IMG/VR virus record: IMGVR_UViG_3300045911_000356
Span: 1-47,190 of that record
DNA: 47,190 nt
Origin: a virus
Direction: 5' to 3' (one strand)
A program made the translations under genes and the position numbers. Shown in pieces: positions 40,274 to 47,190 of this stretch (the first letter of the stretch is position 1; the number at the start of each line of letters is the position of its first letter). The notes under the pieces are model-generated. The model saw nothing but the letters and a program-made list of their open reading frames with translations, was not told the DNA's origin and made no database searches.

Positions 40274-41038
40274 TTAATTATTCGGTTTTGCTTCGTCTCC
40301 GTTTGGATTTGTGTTCCTAATAATTGACTTTTCCCTTGTTTTTAACATATTATTATACCATCTTGTCCTCTTAGGGGCTATTATATAATTTGGATCATAT
40401 GATCCCCTGTCTTTTCTTAATGCGGGGTAGTATGTATGTACTTCAAATGAAACAGTTAATTTTATTGTATTATCACTTGTTAAATTTTTCTCCCTCGCAA
40501 TTTCTATTTGTTTTGAATCAGGTAGTATCATAACAGCATCTATATTCATGAAGTTATGTTCAAAGTACATAAATCTATATAACCATAGAGTATCCATTAT
40601 CGCCTGACTACACTTGAATATATCAACCTCATTCGATAATAGTATTGCTAGATCATAGTTTACAGATATTGGAACAGCTCTTACTTTAGCAAGAACTCTT
40701 CTTATTTCTTTGGTATCTTCAACTACCATTCTTAACCAAACATTTGGATTGGCAAACTCATCAGACTTTATATTAAACCCAGTTAATGTTAAGTGACCCC
40801 TAGGTATTATATCAGTATTCAACTCAACAAATCTGTTGTTTGATACTATATCATCTTGAAAAGAGTCTAATAGGAATCTTTCATCTCCTGTAAGTGAATA
40901 GTAGAAAGGTACATTAACATAAACATCTCCGGTTGAAAACCTATTTACCCAATTAATTTGACCTTCCATTGTATCTAACACACAAGTGGTTAAGTCTCTG
41001 AAAAAGACATCTTCGAAATTAAATCTTTCACCAATCAT
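40274..41038 (-). CDS. gp15: tail completion/sheath stabiliser, T4 gp15-like
   Basis: A 254-residue protein with the T4 gp15 layout: an N-terminal helix with FFRDLTTCVLDTM, then RFSTGDVYVNVPFYYS (gp15 has SGDKFIRVPITYAS), then DIIPRGHLTLTGFNIKSDEF (gp15 LPRINLHLVDFSYN), then VRAVPISVNYDLAILLSNEV (gp15 SPIKMIYELSIFT) and a C-terminal TIKLTVSFEVHTYYP strand. gp15 caps the tail and sheath and joins the head. Identity is low, so the call rests on the order of motifs. The motif TTAATATATA lies exactly 4 nt before the ATG. Confidence 0.68.
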   Translation of the reverse strand: MIGERFNFEDVFFRDLTTCVLDTMEGQINWVNRFSTGDVYVNVPFYYSLTGDERFLLDSFQDDIVSNNRFVELNTDIIPRGHLTLTGFNIKSDEFANPNVWLRMVVEDTKEIRRVLAKVRAVPISVNYDLAILLSNEVDIFKCSQAIMDTLWLYRFMYFEHNFMNIDAVMILPDSKQIEIAREKNLTSDNTIKLTVSFEVHTYYPALRKDRGSYDPNYIIAPKRTRWYNNMLKTREKSIIRNTNPNGDEAKPNN

Positions 41039-41042
41039 ACTT

Positions 41043-41052
41043 TATATATTAA
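41043..41052 (-). promoter_or_regulatory. phage promoter motif TTAATATATA, 4 nt before an ATG (gp15-like)
   Basis: Minus strand reads TTAATATATAAAGTATG. Confidence 0.65.
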
Positions 41053-41085
41053 TAAACTTTCTTTCCTTTTTTCTATACATGAAAT

Positions 41086-42054
41086 ATGACAAGCGTTAAA
41101 TCACTTTTACTCTGGGAGAAATGGAGACCCACTAAAATAGATGATATTATCCTTTTACCTAGAATCCGTAAGCATTTTGAAAACGGATTAACACAGAACT
41201 ACATATTTTACGGCCATTATGGTACAGGAAAAACATCATTGGCTAGAATTTTAATTGGTAAATATACAAAGGATAAGCCATTTTTAGAGATAAATAGCTC
41301 ATTATATACATCAATTGATGTTCTTAGAAATGAGATAGAGGATTTCTGTAAAACAAGACCAATTATGGAGTACGACTCCGATGTTAAGTATGTGTTCCTT
41401 GATGAGTTTGAGAGAGTTTCTGCTCAATTTCAAGACGCATTTAAGGCATTTATTGAAAAGTATAGTAGGCTTGGTGTTAGGTTTATAATAACAACTAATC
41501 ATATAAACAAAGTTTCAGATGGTATAAAATCAAGAATAGCTAAGATAGATTTCAATTGCCAAAGTTTGGAAGAGGAAAAATATCTTAAAATGGAGATTTT
41601 TAAGAGAATAAATGGAATTATATTACCAACCGAGGGTAAGGAAGTACCTAAGGGAGAACTAATTTCTATTATTAATAAGAAGTTTCCAGATTTTCGTTCC
41701 ATAATGGTTGAATTACAAAACTATTTGGAAACAGGTAATTCTGTATCTGGTTCTTCTAATATATCAAATAAAGTTAAGATGGATTTATATAACTGTATCT
41801 ATAATTCATCTCTTTCATATGATTCAATTTACCATTTCCTAATGAATACATTTGGGGCTGATAAGATAGATGTTATGATAGGTTTGTTGGGAAAGCCATT
41901 TATTGAATGGAGTATCGCTGAGAAAAAGAATGTAGATAAACTATTCCAGTGTAATTATGTAATTGCTGATTGTGCTTCTAAGTTGGATACAAATACTGAT
42001 CCGATTGTATTGGGTATGACAATTATTGGAAAGTTTAGAGATATACTACTTTAA
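41086..42054 (+). CDS. gp44: sliding-clamp loader ATPase, T4 gp44-like
   Basis: A 322-residue AAA+ clamp-loader subunit. Walker A is GHYGTGKTS (43-51), Walker B YVFLDEFER (102-110), sensor 1 IITTN (134-138) and the arginine-finger SRC-type motif KSRI (148-151). LLWEKWRPTKIDDII near residues 8-22 matches the start of RFC/DnaX-like loaders (EKYRPxxxDDxI). With a gp62-type partner it loads the gp45 clamp for replication and, in T4, for late transcription. No partner gene is visible here. It is divergent from the gp15-like gene; no promoter box is obvious in the 47-nt gap on its strand. Confidence 0.93.
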   Translation: MTSVKSLLLWEKWRPTKIDDIILLPRIRKHFENGLTQNYIFYGHYGTGKTSLARILIGKYTKDKPFLEINSSLYTSIDVLRNEIEDFCKTRPIMEYDSDVKYVFLDEFERVSAQFQDAFKAFIEKYSRLGVRFIITTNHINKVSDGIKSRIAKIDFNCQSLEEEKYLKMEIFKRINGIILPTEGKEVPKGELISIINKKFPDFRSIMVELQNYLETGNSVSGSSNISNKVKMDLYNCIYNSSLSYDSIYHFLMNTFGADKIDVMIGLLGKPFIEWSIAEKKNVDKLFQCNYVIADCASKLDTNTDPIVLGMTIIGKFRDILL

Positions 42055-42096
42055 TATTCATTTGTAATTTCTCTGTAAAATTATAGTTTTATATGA

Positions 42097-42284
42097 TCAC
42101 TTGAGTAATTTATCTCTTAGGTCAAGTATAATATCATCACTATGTGATAGTATATGTGGTAGGTAGTCATGATAAGTTTCTAATATATCATTTATTGATC
42201 TATCACACGTTCCAGACACATCATTTAGTAGTATTGTTATACATTCTTTATACATTCTTCGTCTATCTTTTTAATATCATGCAT
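42097..42284 (-). pseudogene. small gene broken by an 11-bp tandem duplication
   Basis: From the ATG at 42284 the frame reads MHDIKKIDEECIKNV then stops. Deleting one copy of an 11-bp direct repeat gives a continuous 58-codon gene: MHDIKKIDEECITILLNDVS, then GTCDRSINDILETYHDYLPH and ILSHSDDIILDLRDKLLK. A strong AAAGGAGG lies 12 nt before the ATG, the only clear Shine-Dalgarno sequence I found. A shorter in-frame start at 42255 (MYKEC) could still give a 52-residue product. Confidence 0.55.
42237..42258. repeat. 11-bp tandem direct repeat
   Basis: TTATACATTCT occurs twice in a row (42237-42247 and 42248-42258). Its presence shifts the reading frame of the small minus-strand gene. Confidence 0.95.
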
Positions 42285-42302
42285 CCTGTTACTTGCCTCC
42301 TT

Positions 42303-42433
42303 TCAGTGTGACCAAAGAAGATTAACTATTTTTTGAGATATAGATTCATCATATTCGTTAGAGTATTTTGATCTCAATATTTTTCTAATTTTTTTTGTTG
42401 GGTTCTAGATTCTAATTATTTTATGTATTTCAT
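42303..42433 (-). pseudogene. second decayed small gene upstream of the duplication
   Basis: ATG at 42433 gives MKYIK and a stop; after a frame change the sequence reads NPTKKIRKILRSKYSNEYDE and then SISQKIVNLLWSH to a TGA just before the Shine-Dalgarno of the next small gene. The MKYIK start resembles the leader of the LRR proteins. With the previous entry this accounts for the 409-nt gap between gp44 and gp25. Confidence 0.35.
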
Positions 42434-42449
42434 ACAAGTATATATTATT

Positions 42450-42459
42450 TTTATATATA
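42450..42459 (+). promoter_or_regulatory. variant phage promoter motif TTTATATATA, 4 nt before an ATG (gp25)
   Basis: The same one-base variant as upstream of gp23, followed by GTTT and the gp25 ATG at 42464. Confidence 0.55.
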
Positions 42460-42463
42460 GTTT

Positions 42464-42841
42464 ATGGCAACATTTAACTTCACTGACTTTTATATAGCTT
42501 ACCCTGGTCATCCAAGATTCACCGATAAGGAATTAATAGAGGATGAGGTTGTTAGGGTTATTATTCAGAAGTATGAAATGATAGTATTCACTAATAAAGG
42601 AGAACTTTTTGGTGATCCAAATTTTGGAGCAGACTTGGTTAAATTATTACATGAGACCAAAGTATCAGCTAAAGTTGTTGAGAACGATATTAGAAGTCAG
42701 ATAATAGAGTATATTCCTGAAATTAAAGATATATCATATGAGCTTTCTGTTTCCTTCTATCAGGATCCGGAGAATTACCAAGACGTTATGGAAATATTTT
42801 TCAAGATATCTGAATATGAAGTTTTTTTAACGGTTTCATAA
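42464..42841 (+). CDS. gp25: baseplate wedge protein, T4 gp25-like
   Basis: A 125-residue GPW/gp25-family protein. The hallmark is TNKGELFGDPNFGADLVKLL (about 46-65), followed by a helix and two strands (DISYELSVSFYQDPENY). gp25 is a conserved part of the baseplate wedge at the base of the sheath in contractile tails and contractile injection machines. Length and content match T4 gp25 (132 residues). It is monocistronic or leads to the amidoligase-like gene 54 nt downstream, which has its own promoter motif. Confidence 0.92.
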   Translation: MATFNFTDFYIAYPGHPRFTDKELIEDEVVRVIIQKYEMIVFTNKGELFGDPNFGADLVKLLHETKVSAKVVENDIRSQIIEYIPEIKDISYELSVSFYQDPENYQDVMEIFFKISEYEVFLTVS

Positions 42842-42877
42842 AAAAAATTTTTCGGATTATTTTATTAACATGTTATT

Positions 42878-42887
42878 TTAATATATA
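42878..42887 (+). promoter_or_regulatory. phage promoter motif TTAATATATA (amidoligase-like gene)
   Basis: Exact motif, 8 nt before the ATG at 42896. Confidence 0.6.
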
Positions 42888-42895
42888 GAATTTGT

Positions 42896-44023
42896 ATGAA
42901 GCATCTTTTACGTTTTTCATTATTCGAGGAGGTTAATCCAAGAGACATTTCATTCGTTACACAAATGGATGACTATTTCACAGTCGCGTTTGAATTTGAA
43001 ATAGAAACAGTTGATAAAAAAAACATCAAAATTGACTTTAGTATATTGTATGATGATGATGATGTTATTGATATGTTGGATATTATAATAAAGGAAATGA
43101 ATCTTAGAAAGAAATCCGAGAAGAAACTTGTTGAGGATATAATCTACTCTGTAATTGATGTGCTGGAGGAAGGGATAATAACAAAAAAATTAAAAACAAA
43201 TTACAAGATAATAGATGAGATGTTATTTGATATCTTCAATCCTGATAATTTTAAATCTAGTAGAGATGCCGAGATAGCTTCTTTTACTAAATCAATATTA
43301 ATGAGTCATATATTTAGCGAAGATTTGAGTTATATGAAGAAGCAAGCTAAAAAATATTTGCCGAATTTTACAAGAAAATGGGCTAGGAAAATAGACTATG
43401 TTGGGGACGTGACTTTAGAAAGAGGAATAGAGATAAAACCTAAGAAATACCTTATTGGTTTGTCAGAAGGTATAGAAATGATAAATGATTTCTTCACTGA
43501 TTTCGAATCGCAGGATTATTGGAAATTCACCGATAGAACAGGATTGCATATTAACATTGGTGTTAATAAAAAAAATGTTGAGTGGAATCCTATAAAGGGT
43601 TTACTTATGTTGAATGATGTTGGTAAAGATGATTCAGTTCCATTGGTATTTAAGGATATGAACTGGAGAATGAATAATAAATTTTGTGGATCATTAATTA
43701 CATCTATTAGAAAAATAGATCCATCTAAGATAGATGATATCAAGAAGTCTATTAATATGAATGACATCAATTCAACAGAAGATTTTTTTAATAAATTTTT
43801 AACAGATAAGATAAAAGAATGGGGTTATAAGAACTTCGGATTTAATATTACAAAATTGGATCATAATTATGTAGAGTTTAGATATGTTGGTGGTGTTATA
43901 TCTAGAGAGTTGCTTATAAATAAATTAAAGTATTTTTCATTTATTGTATATGCCATGACTAACAAGGATTATAAAAGAAGAGAATATCTAAAGAAGTTAT
44001 ATAAGTTTGTTGATAGCTTATAA
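42896..44023 (+). CDS. amidoligase-like protein with capsid-targeting-like leader, 375 aa
   Basis: The first 11 residues, MKHLLRFSLFE, match the shared leader (L-F-E at 9-11). The body fits the putative amidoligase (COOH-NH2 ligase) family: FEFEIET (32-38, likely metal-binding Glu residues), RGIEIKPKKYL (176-186), TGLHINIGVNKKN (215-227) and YVEFRYVGG (325-333). These enzymes use a glutamine-synthetase-like fold to form amide bonds with ATP, for example on peptides or cell-wall groups. If packaged, it could modify a host component at the start of infection. The substrate is unknown. It converges on the LRR cluster with a 13-nt gap. Confidence 0.7.
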   Translation: MKHLLRFSLFEEVNPRDISFVTQMDDYFTVAFEFEIETVDKKNIKIDFSILYDDDDVIDMLDIIIKEMNLRKKSEKKLVEDIIYSVIDVLEEGIITKKLKTNYKIIDEMLFDIFNPDNFKSSRDAEIASFTKSILMSHIFSEDLSYMKKQAKKYLPNFTRKWARKIDYVGDVTLERGIEIKPKKYLIGLSEGIEMINDFFTDFESQDYWKFTDRTGLHINIGVNKKNVEWNPIKGLLMLNDVGKDDSVPLVFKDMNWRMNNKFCGSLITSIRKIDPSKIDDIKKSINMNDINSTEDFFNKFLTDKIKEWGYKNFGFNITKLDHNYVEFRYVGGVISRELLINKLKYFSFIVYAMTNKDYKRREYLKKLYKFVDSL

Positions 44024-44036
44024 TCAATTATTGCAT

Positions 44037-44867
44037 TTAATTAATAAAAGAATATTTTTTTATCAATTTTATCAATTCACTTTCTGTTTTAGGCTTTCTT
44101 ATTTGGTCTAGAAAATCGATTAATCTATCAAGAAAAATTGAATCTCCTTGAATAATATCCATATCGTTAAATAATTCTATTTTATCTTTATCCTTAAATA
44201 AATTCCATATTTGAAATACTGGGTTAAATTGACAGTAGAAATCACCACCAATCCATTCTGGACTGCCTTCTAGTGAAATTAATTTGTTATTGTCACAGTA
44301 GAAATTTCCACCAACCGATTTAGGACTTCCTTCTAGTGAAATTAATTTGTTGTTGTCACAGTAGAAATCACTACCAACCGATTTAGGACTACCTTCTAGT
44401 GAAGTTAGGTTGTTATTGGAACACCAGAAATCCCTACCAACTGATTTAGGACTACCTTTTAGTGAGGTTAGGTTGTTATAGGAACAGTAGAAACCCCCAC
44501 TAATCGATTCGGGACTGCCTTCTAGTGAACTTAGATTGTTATTACGACAGTAGAAATCATCACCAACCCATTCAGGAGCATCTTCTAGAGAGGTTAGGTT
44601 GTTAAAAGAACAGTCGAAATCTCCACCAACCGATTTAGGACCTCCTTCTAGAGAGGTTAGGTTGTTAAAGGGACAGTAGAAATTACCGGTAACATTTCTA
44701 AATTTAATGGGTATTTTATCCAATTCTTTATAGGATAGATCAACATCACCATCTACATCAATAGATCCATCACTATTTATAGTAAAATTTTGTATACTGT
44801 ACTCACTACATGTTGATTCAATATCCTTGTTGGATTCAAATAATCTGTATTGAATTAGGTGTTTCAT
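44037..44867 (-). CDS. leucine-rich-repeat protein with capsid-targeting-like leader, 276 aa
   Basis: Start chosen at 44867 because it gives MKHLIQYRLFESNKD, lies exactly 4 nt after a TTAATATATA motif and matches the two paralogues upstream; an in-frame ATG 11 codons earlier would cross the motif. After a 60-residue N-domain ending KELDKIPIKFRN come about 8 units of 21 residues (NNLTSLEGSPKSVGGDFYC type), a short LRR variant with a Cys/Asn ladder. The C-terminal 65 residues (FNDMDIIQGDSIFLDRLIDF) are shared by all four paralogues. It is probably a protein-binding solenoid; the partner is unknown. Confidence 0.78.
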   Translation of the reverse strand: MKHLIQYRLFESNKDIESTCSEYSIQNFTINSDGSIDVDGDVDLSYKELDKIPIKFRNVTGNFYCPFNNLTSLEGGPKSVGGDFDCSFNNLTSLEDAPEWVGDDFYCRNNNLSSLEGSPESISGGFYCSYNNLTSLKGSPKSVGRDFWCSNNNLTSLEGSPKSVGSDFYCDNNKLISLEGSPKSVGGNFYCDNNKLISLEGSPEWIGGDFYCQFNPVFQIWNLFKDKDKIELFNDMDIIQGDSIFLDRLIDFLDQIRKPKTESELIKLIKKYSFIN

Positions 44868-44871
44868 TATG

Positions 44872-44881
44872 TATATATTAA
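44872..44881 (-). promoter_or_regulatory. phage promoter motif TTAATATATA, 4 nt before an ATG (LRR 1)
   Basis: Minus strand reads TTAATATATACATAATG. Confidence 0.65.
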
Positions 44882-45771
44882 AGGATAAATTTATAATCAT
44901 TAATTAACTTTCTTAATTCTTCTTCACTTTTAGGCTTTCCTATTTCGTCTAGAAAATCGATTAATCTATTAAGAATAATTGAATTTCCTTGAATAATATC
45001 CATATCATTAAATAATTCTATTTTATCTTTATCTCTAAATAAATTCCATATCTGTTCTACTGGGTTATTTTTACAGTCGAAACGACCATCAATTGATTCC
45101 GGAGCACCTTCTAGTGAAATTAGTTTGTTATTAGAACACCAGAATTCACTACCAACCCATTTAGGACTGCCTTCTAGTGAAATTAGTTTGTTATTGCAAC
45201 AGAAGAAAACACCACTAACTGATTTAGGACCGCCTTCTAGTGAGGTTAGTTTGTTATTAGAACAGAAGAAACCACCACTAACCGATTTAGGACTGCCTTC
45301 TAGTGAGGTTAGTTTGTTAAAGGAACATTCAAAATTTCTACCAACTGATTCAGGACAGCCTTCTAGATAGGTTAGATTGTTATAGGAACAGTTGAAATCA
45401 CCGCTAACTGATTCAGGGCCTCCTTCTAGTGAAGTTAGGTTGTTATAGGAACAAATAAAATCCCCAAAAATCAATTTAGGACATCCCTCTAGTGAAGTTA
45501 GTTTGTTATTACGACAGTATAAATGACCACCAACCGATTTGGGACAACCTTTTAGTGAAGTTAGATTGTTATTGGAACAGTAGAAATTACCACTTACATT
45601 TCTAAATTTAAGGGGTATTCTATCTAATCCTTTATCAGATAGATTAACATTACCATTCACATCAATAGATCCATCAATATTTATAGTAAAACTTTGTATA
45701 CCATATTCTTTACATATAGATTTAATATCCTTATTAGATTCAAATAATCTATATTTAATTAAATATTTCAT
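44878..45771 (-). CDS. leucine-rich-repeat protein with capsid-targeting-like leader, 297 aa
   Basis: Starts MKYLIKYRLFESNKDIKS, with L-F-E at 9-11. The N-domain (about 60 residues) is followed by roughly 9 units of 21 residues (NNKLTSLEGCPK type) and the common C-terminal domain. The stop overlaps the promoter motif of the next gene, so each paralogue carries its own promoter in a head-to-tail array. It differs from its neighbours mainly in repeat number and in the variable positions of each unit. Confidence 0.78.
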   Translation of the reverse strand: MKYLIKYRLFESNKDIKSICKEYGIQSFTINIDGSIDVNGNVNLSDKGLDRIPLKFRNVSGNFYCSNNNLTSLKGCPKSVGGHLYCRNNKLTSLEGCPKLIFGDFICSYNNLTSLEGGPESVSGDFNCSYNNLTYLEGCPESVGRNFECSFNKLTSLEGSPKSVSGGFFCSNNKLTSLEGGPKSVSGVFFCCNNKLISLEGSPKWVGSEFWCSNNKLISLEGAPESIDGRFDCKNNPVEQIWNLFRDKDKIELFNDMDIIQGNSIILNRLIDFLDEIGKPKSEEELRKLINDYKFIL

Positions 45772-45775
45772 AATG

Positions 45776-45785
45776 TATATATTAA
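45776..45785 (-). promoter_or_regulatory. phage promoter motif TTAATATATA, 4 nt before an ATG (LRR 2)
   Basis: Minus strand reads TTAATATATACATTATG; the motif overlaps the stop codon region of the upstream paralogue. Confidence 0.65.
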
Positions 45786-47053
45786 AGGATAAATCTATAA
45801 TCCTTAATAACCCTTCTTAATTCTTCTTCACTTTTAGGCTTGCCTATTTGGTCTAGAAAATCGATTAATCTATTAAGAATAATTGAATCCCCTTGAATAA
45901 TATCCATATCATTAAATAATTCTATTTTATCCTTATCCTCAAATAATTTCCATATTTGATAGACTGGGTTATATTGACAGTTGAAATAACCTCCAATTGA
46001 TTCCGGAGCACCTTCTAGTAAAATTAGTTTGTTATTAGAGCAATAGAAATCTCTAACAACCGATTTAGGACCGCCTTCTAGTGAAGTTAGGTTGTTATTG
46101 TAACACCAGAAATCTCTACCAACCGATTTAGGACCGCCTTCTAGTGAAGTTAGGTTGTTACTGTGGCAGTAGAAACCACCATCAACCGATTTAGGACCGC
46201 CTTCTAGTGAAATTAGTTTGTTATTAGAACACCAGAAATCTCCACCAACACATTTATGACCGCCTTCTAGTGAAATTAGTTTGTTATTGTTGCAGTAGAA
46301 ATTCCCACCAACCGATTTAGGACCGCCTTCTAGTGAAGTTAGGTTGTTATTGTAACATTTGAAATGACCACCAACCGATTTAGGACCGCCCTCTAGCGAA
46401 GTTAGATTGTTATTGAAACAGTGGAAATCTCCACCAACCGATTTAGGACCGCCTTGTAGTGAAGTTAGGTTATTATTGTTGCAGTAGAAACTCACACTAA
46501 TAGATTCGGGACAACCTTCTAGTGAAGTTAGGTTGTTATAGGAGCAGTAGAAACTACCACCAACCGATTTAGGACCCCCTTCTAGTGAAGTTAGATTGTT
46601 ATTGTCACAATAGAAATCCCTACCAGCCGATTTAGGACAGCCTTCTAATGAAGATAGGTTGTTATAGGAACAAATAAAATCACTACCAACTGATTCCGGT
46701 GATCCTTCTAGTGAAGTTAGGTTGTTATAGGAGCAGTTGAAATCACTACCAACTGATTCCGGTGACCCTTCTAGTGAAGTTAGATTGTTATTGTAACAGT
46801 AGAAATGACCACCAACCGATTCAGGACAGCCTTCTAAAGAGGTTAATTTGTTATAGGAACAGTTGAAATTACCACTTACATTTCTAAATTTAATGGGTAG
46901 TTTATCTAATTCTTTACCGGATAGATCAACATCACCATTTACGTCAATAGATCCATCTTCATTTATAGTCCAATTTTGGATACCATATTCCTCACATATC
47001 GACTCAATATCTCCGGTAGATTCAAATAATCTATATTTAATTAAATATTTCAT
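45782..47053 (-). CDS. leucine-rich-repeat protein with capsid-targeting-like leader, 423 aa
   Basis: The longest complete paralogue. Leader MKYLIKYRLFESTGD, N-domain, then about 15 units of 21 residues (for example GGPKSVGGDFYCSNNNLTSL) and the shared C-terminal domain. In DNA the units are 63-bp near-repeats, so repeat number can change by recombination. The variable positions (the residue after Phe/Cys and those before NNLT) would line one face of the solenoid. Confidence 0.8.
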   Translation of the reverse strand: MKYLIKYRLFESTGDIESICEEYGIQNWTINEDGSIDVNGDVDLSGKELDKLPIKFRNVSGNFNCSYNKLTSLEGCPESVGGHFYCYNNNLTSLEGSPESVGSDFNCSYNNLTSLEGSPESVGSDFICSYNNLSSLEGCPKSAGRDFYCDNNNLTSLEGGPKSVGGSFYCSYNNLTSLEGCPESISVSFYCNNNNLTSLQGGPKSVGGDFHCFNNNLTSLEGGPKSVGGHFKCYNNNLTSLEGGPKSVGGNFYCNNNKLISLEGGHKCVGGDFWCSNNKLISLEGGPKSVDGGFYCHSNNLTSLEGGPKSVGRDFWCYNNNLTSLEGGPKSVVRDFYCSNNKLILLEGAPESIGGYFNCQYNPVYQIWKLFEDKDKIELFNDMDIIQGDSIILNRLIDFLDQIGKPKSEEELRRVIKDYRFIL

Positions 47054-47057
47054 AATG

Positions 47058-47067
47058 TATATATTAA
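47058..47067 (-). promoter_or_regulatory. phage promoter motif TTAATATATA, 4 nt before an ATG (LRR 3)
   Basis: Minus strand reads TTAATATATACATTATG, identical to the copy at 45776. Confidence 0.65.
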
Positions 47068-47190
47068 AGGATAAATTTATAATCCTTAATAACCCTTCTT
47101 AATTCTTCTTCACTTTTAGGCTTGCCTATTTGGTCTAGAAAATCGATTAATCTATTAAGAATAATTGAATCCCCTTGAATAATATCCATA
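47064..47190 (-). CDS. fourth leucine-rich-repeat paralogue, C-terminal fragment cut by window end
   Basis: The last 41 codons read MDIIQGDSIILNRLIDFLDQ, then IGKPKSEEELRR and DYKFIL, almost identical to the C-terminal domain of the 423-aa protein. The rest lies beyond the window, so the tandem array continues. Confidence 0.85.
   Translation of the reverse strand, partial: MDIIQGDSIILNRLIDFLDQIGKPKSEEELRRVIKDYKFIL

Larger units (their letters stand above)
44200..46880 (-). repeat. 63-bp tandem repeats across three LRR genes
   Basis: The minus-strand coding repeats are near-identical over conserved positions (Leu, Asn, Cys, Pro), with variation at surface positions. Copies within a gene and between genes are similar enough to recombine. 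Confidence 0.85.

Noticed and set aside
45125-45370. Plus-strand ORF inside an LRR gene
   Set aside because: It arises from the 63-bp repeats and has no start context.
44037-47190. Diversity-generating retroelement target
   Set aside because: Variation is spread over all repeats rather than confined to a 3' region, and no reverse transcriptase or template repeat is visible in the window.

Overview
The window is part of the genome of a large T4-like contractile-tailed phage (a myovirus, probably jumbo-sized) that infects a member of the Bacteroidetes, most likely a flavobacterium-like host. T4-type morphogenesis genes are recognisable: portal gp20, a gp21 prohead protease, major capsid protein gp23, gp25 baseplate wedge, a gp15-like tail completion protein, gp4 head-completion nuclease, gp44 clamp loader and a gp55-like late sigma factor. 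The Bacteroidetes host is inferred from several features. The DNA is very AT-rich. Almost no start codon has a Shine-Dalgarno sequence. Some promoters match the Bacteroidetes TAnnTTTG box. The tmRNA tag frame appears to open with a Gly codon, as in Bacteroidetes tags. One gene encodes a secreted carboxypeptidase-regulatory-like domain typical of that phylum.

Layout. 1-4.9 kb: a NUDIX hydrolase, a GH19 endolysin and a minus-strand operon of small unknown genes led by a RlaP-type nucleotidyltransferase. 5.2-16.8 kb: a plus-strand block of six tail-fibre or appendage proteins built from shared modules, one with a long solenoid repeat. 16.8-17.7 kb: small accessory genes. 17.9-20.4 kb: a three-gene operon with a second nucleotidyltransferase. 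20.4-20.8 kb: a phage-encoded tmRNA with its own promoter and terminator. 20.9-23.6 kb: a NADAR protein, a Dam-type methylase and a protein with a piece of the capsid fold. 23.6-33.9 kb: a minus-strand head block read portal, protease-scaffold, capsid, then an NFACT-R protein, a metallopeptidase and a protein with an SSB-like tail. 34-36.1 kb: a homing endonuclease and a frame-interrupted gp4. 36.1-44 kb: glutamine synthetase II, the late sigma factor, gp15-like, gp44, gp25 and an amidoligase-like protein. 44-47.2 kb: four tandem leucine-rich-repeat paralogues, the last cut by the window end.

Four system-level signals stand out. (1) At least nine otherwise unrelated proteins start with the same short leader (MK-x-L-x-x-aromatic, then L/I/F-x-E at about residue 11). 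It resembles the T4 capsid-targeting sequence that gp21 removes, so these are probably packaged and injected proteins. (2) The gp21-like protease is fused to a scaffold-like coiled coil with twelve LAE/IAE/IVE sites exactly 14 residues apart, as if it carried its own cleavage ladder. (3) A phage promoter motif, TTAATATATA, precedes many genes and lies exactly 4 nt before the start codon of seven, which predicts leaderless late mRNAs made with the gp55-like sigma. (4) The phage carries both a tmRNA with an unusually long tag (about 29 codons ending LATA) and an NFACT-R (RqcH-type) protein, so two parts of ribosome rescue and quality control are phage-encoded.

Several small genes are interrupted by frameshifts, at A14 in gp4, at A9 before the NUDIX gene and by an 11-bp tandem duplication near 42.2 kb. 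Homopolymer cases may be assembly errors; the duplication is less easily explained that way.
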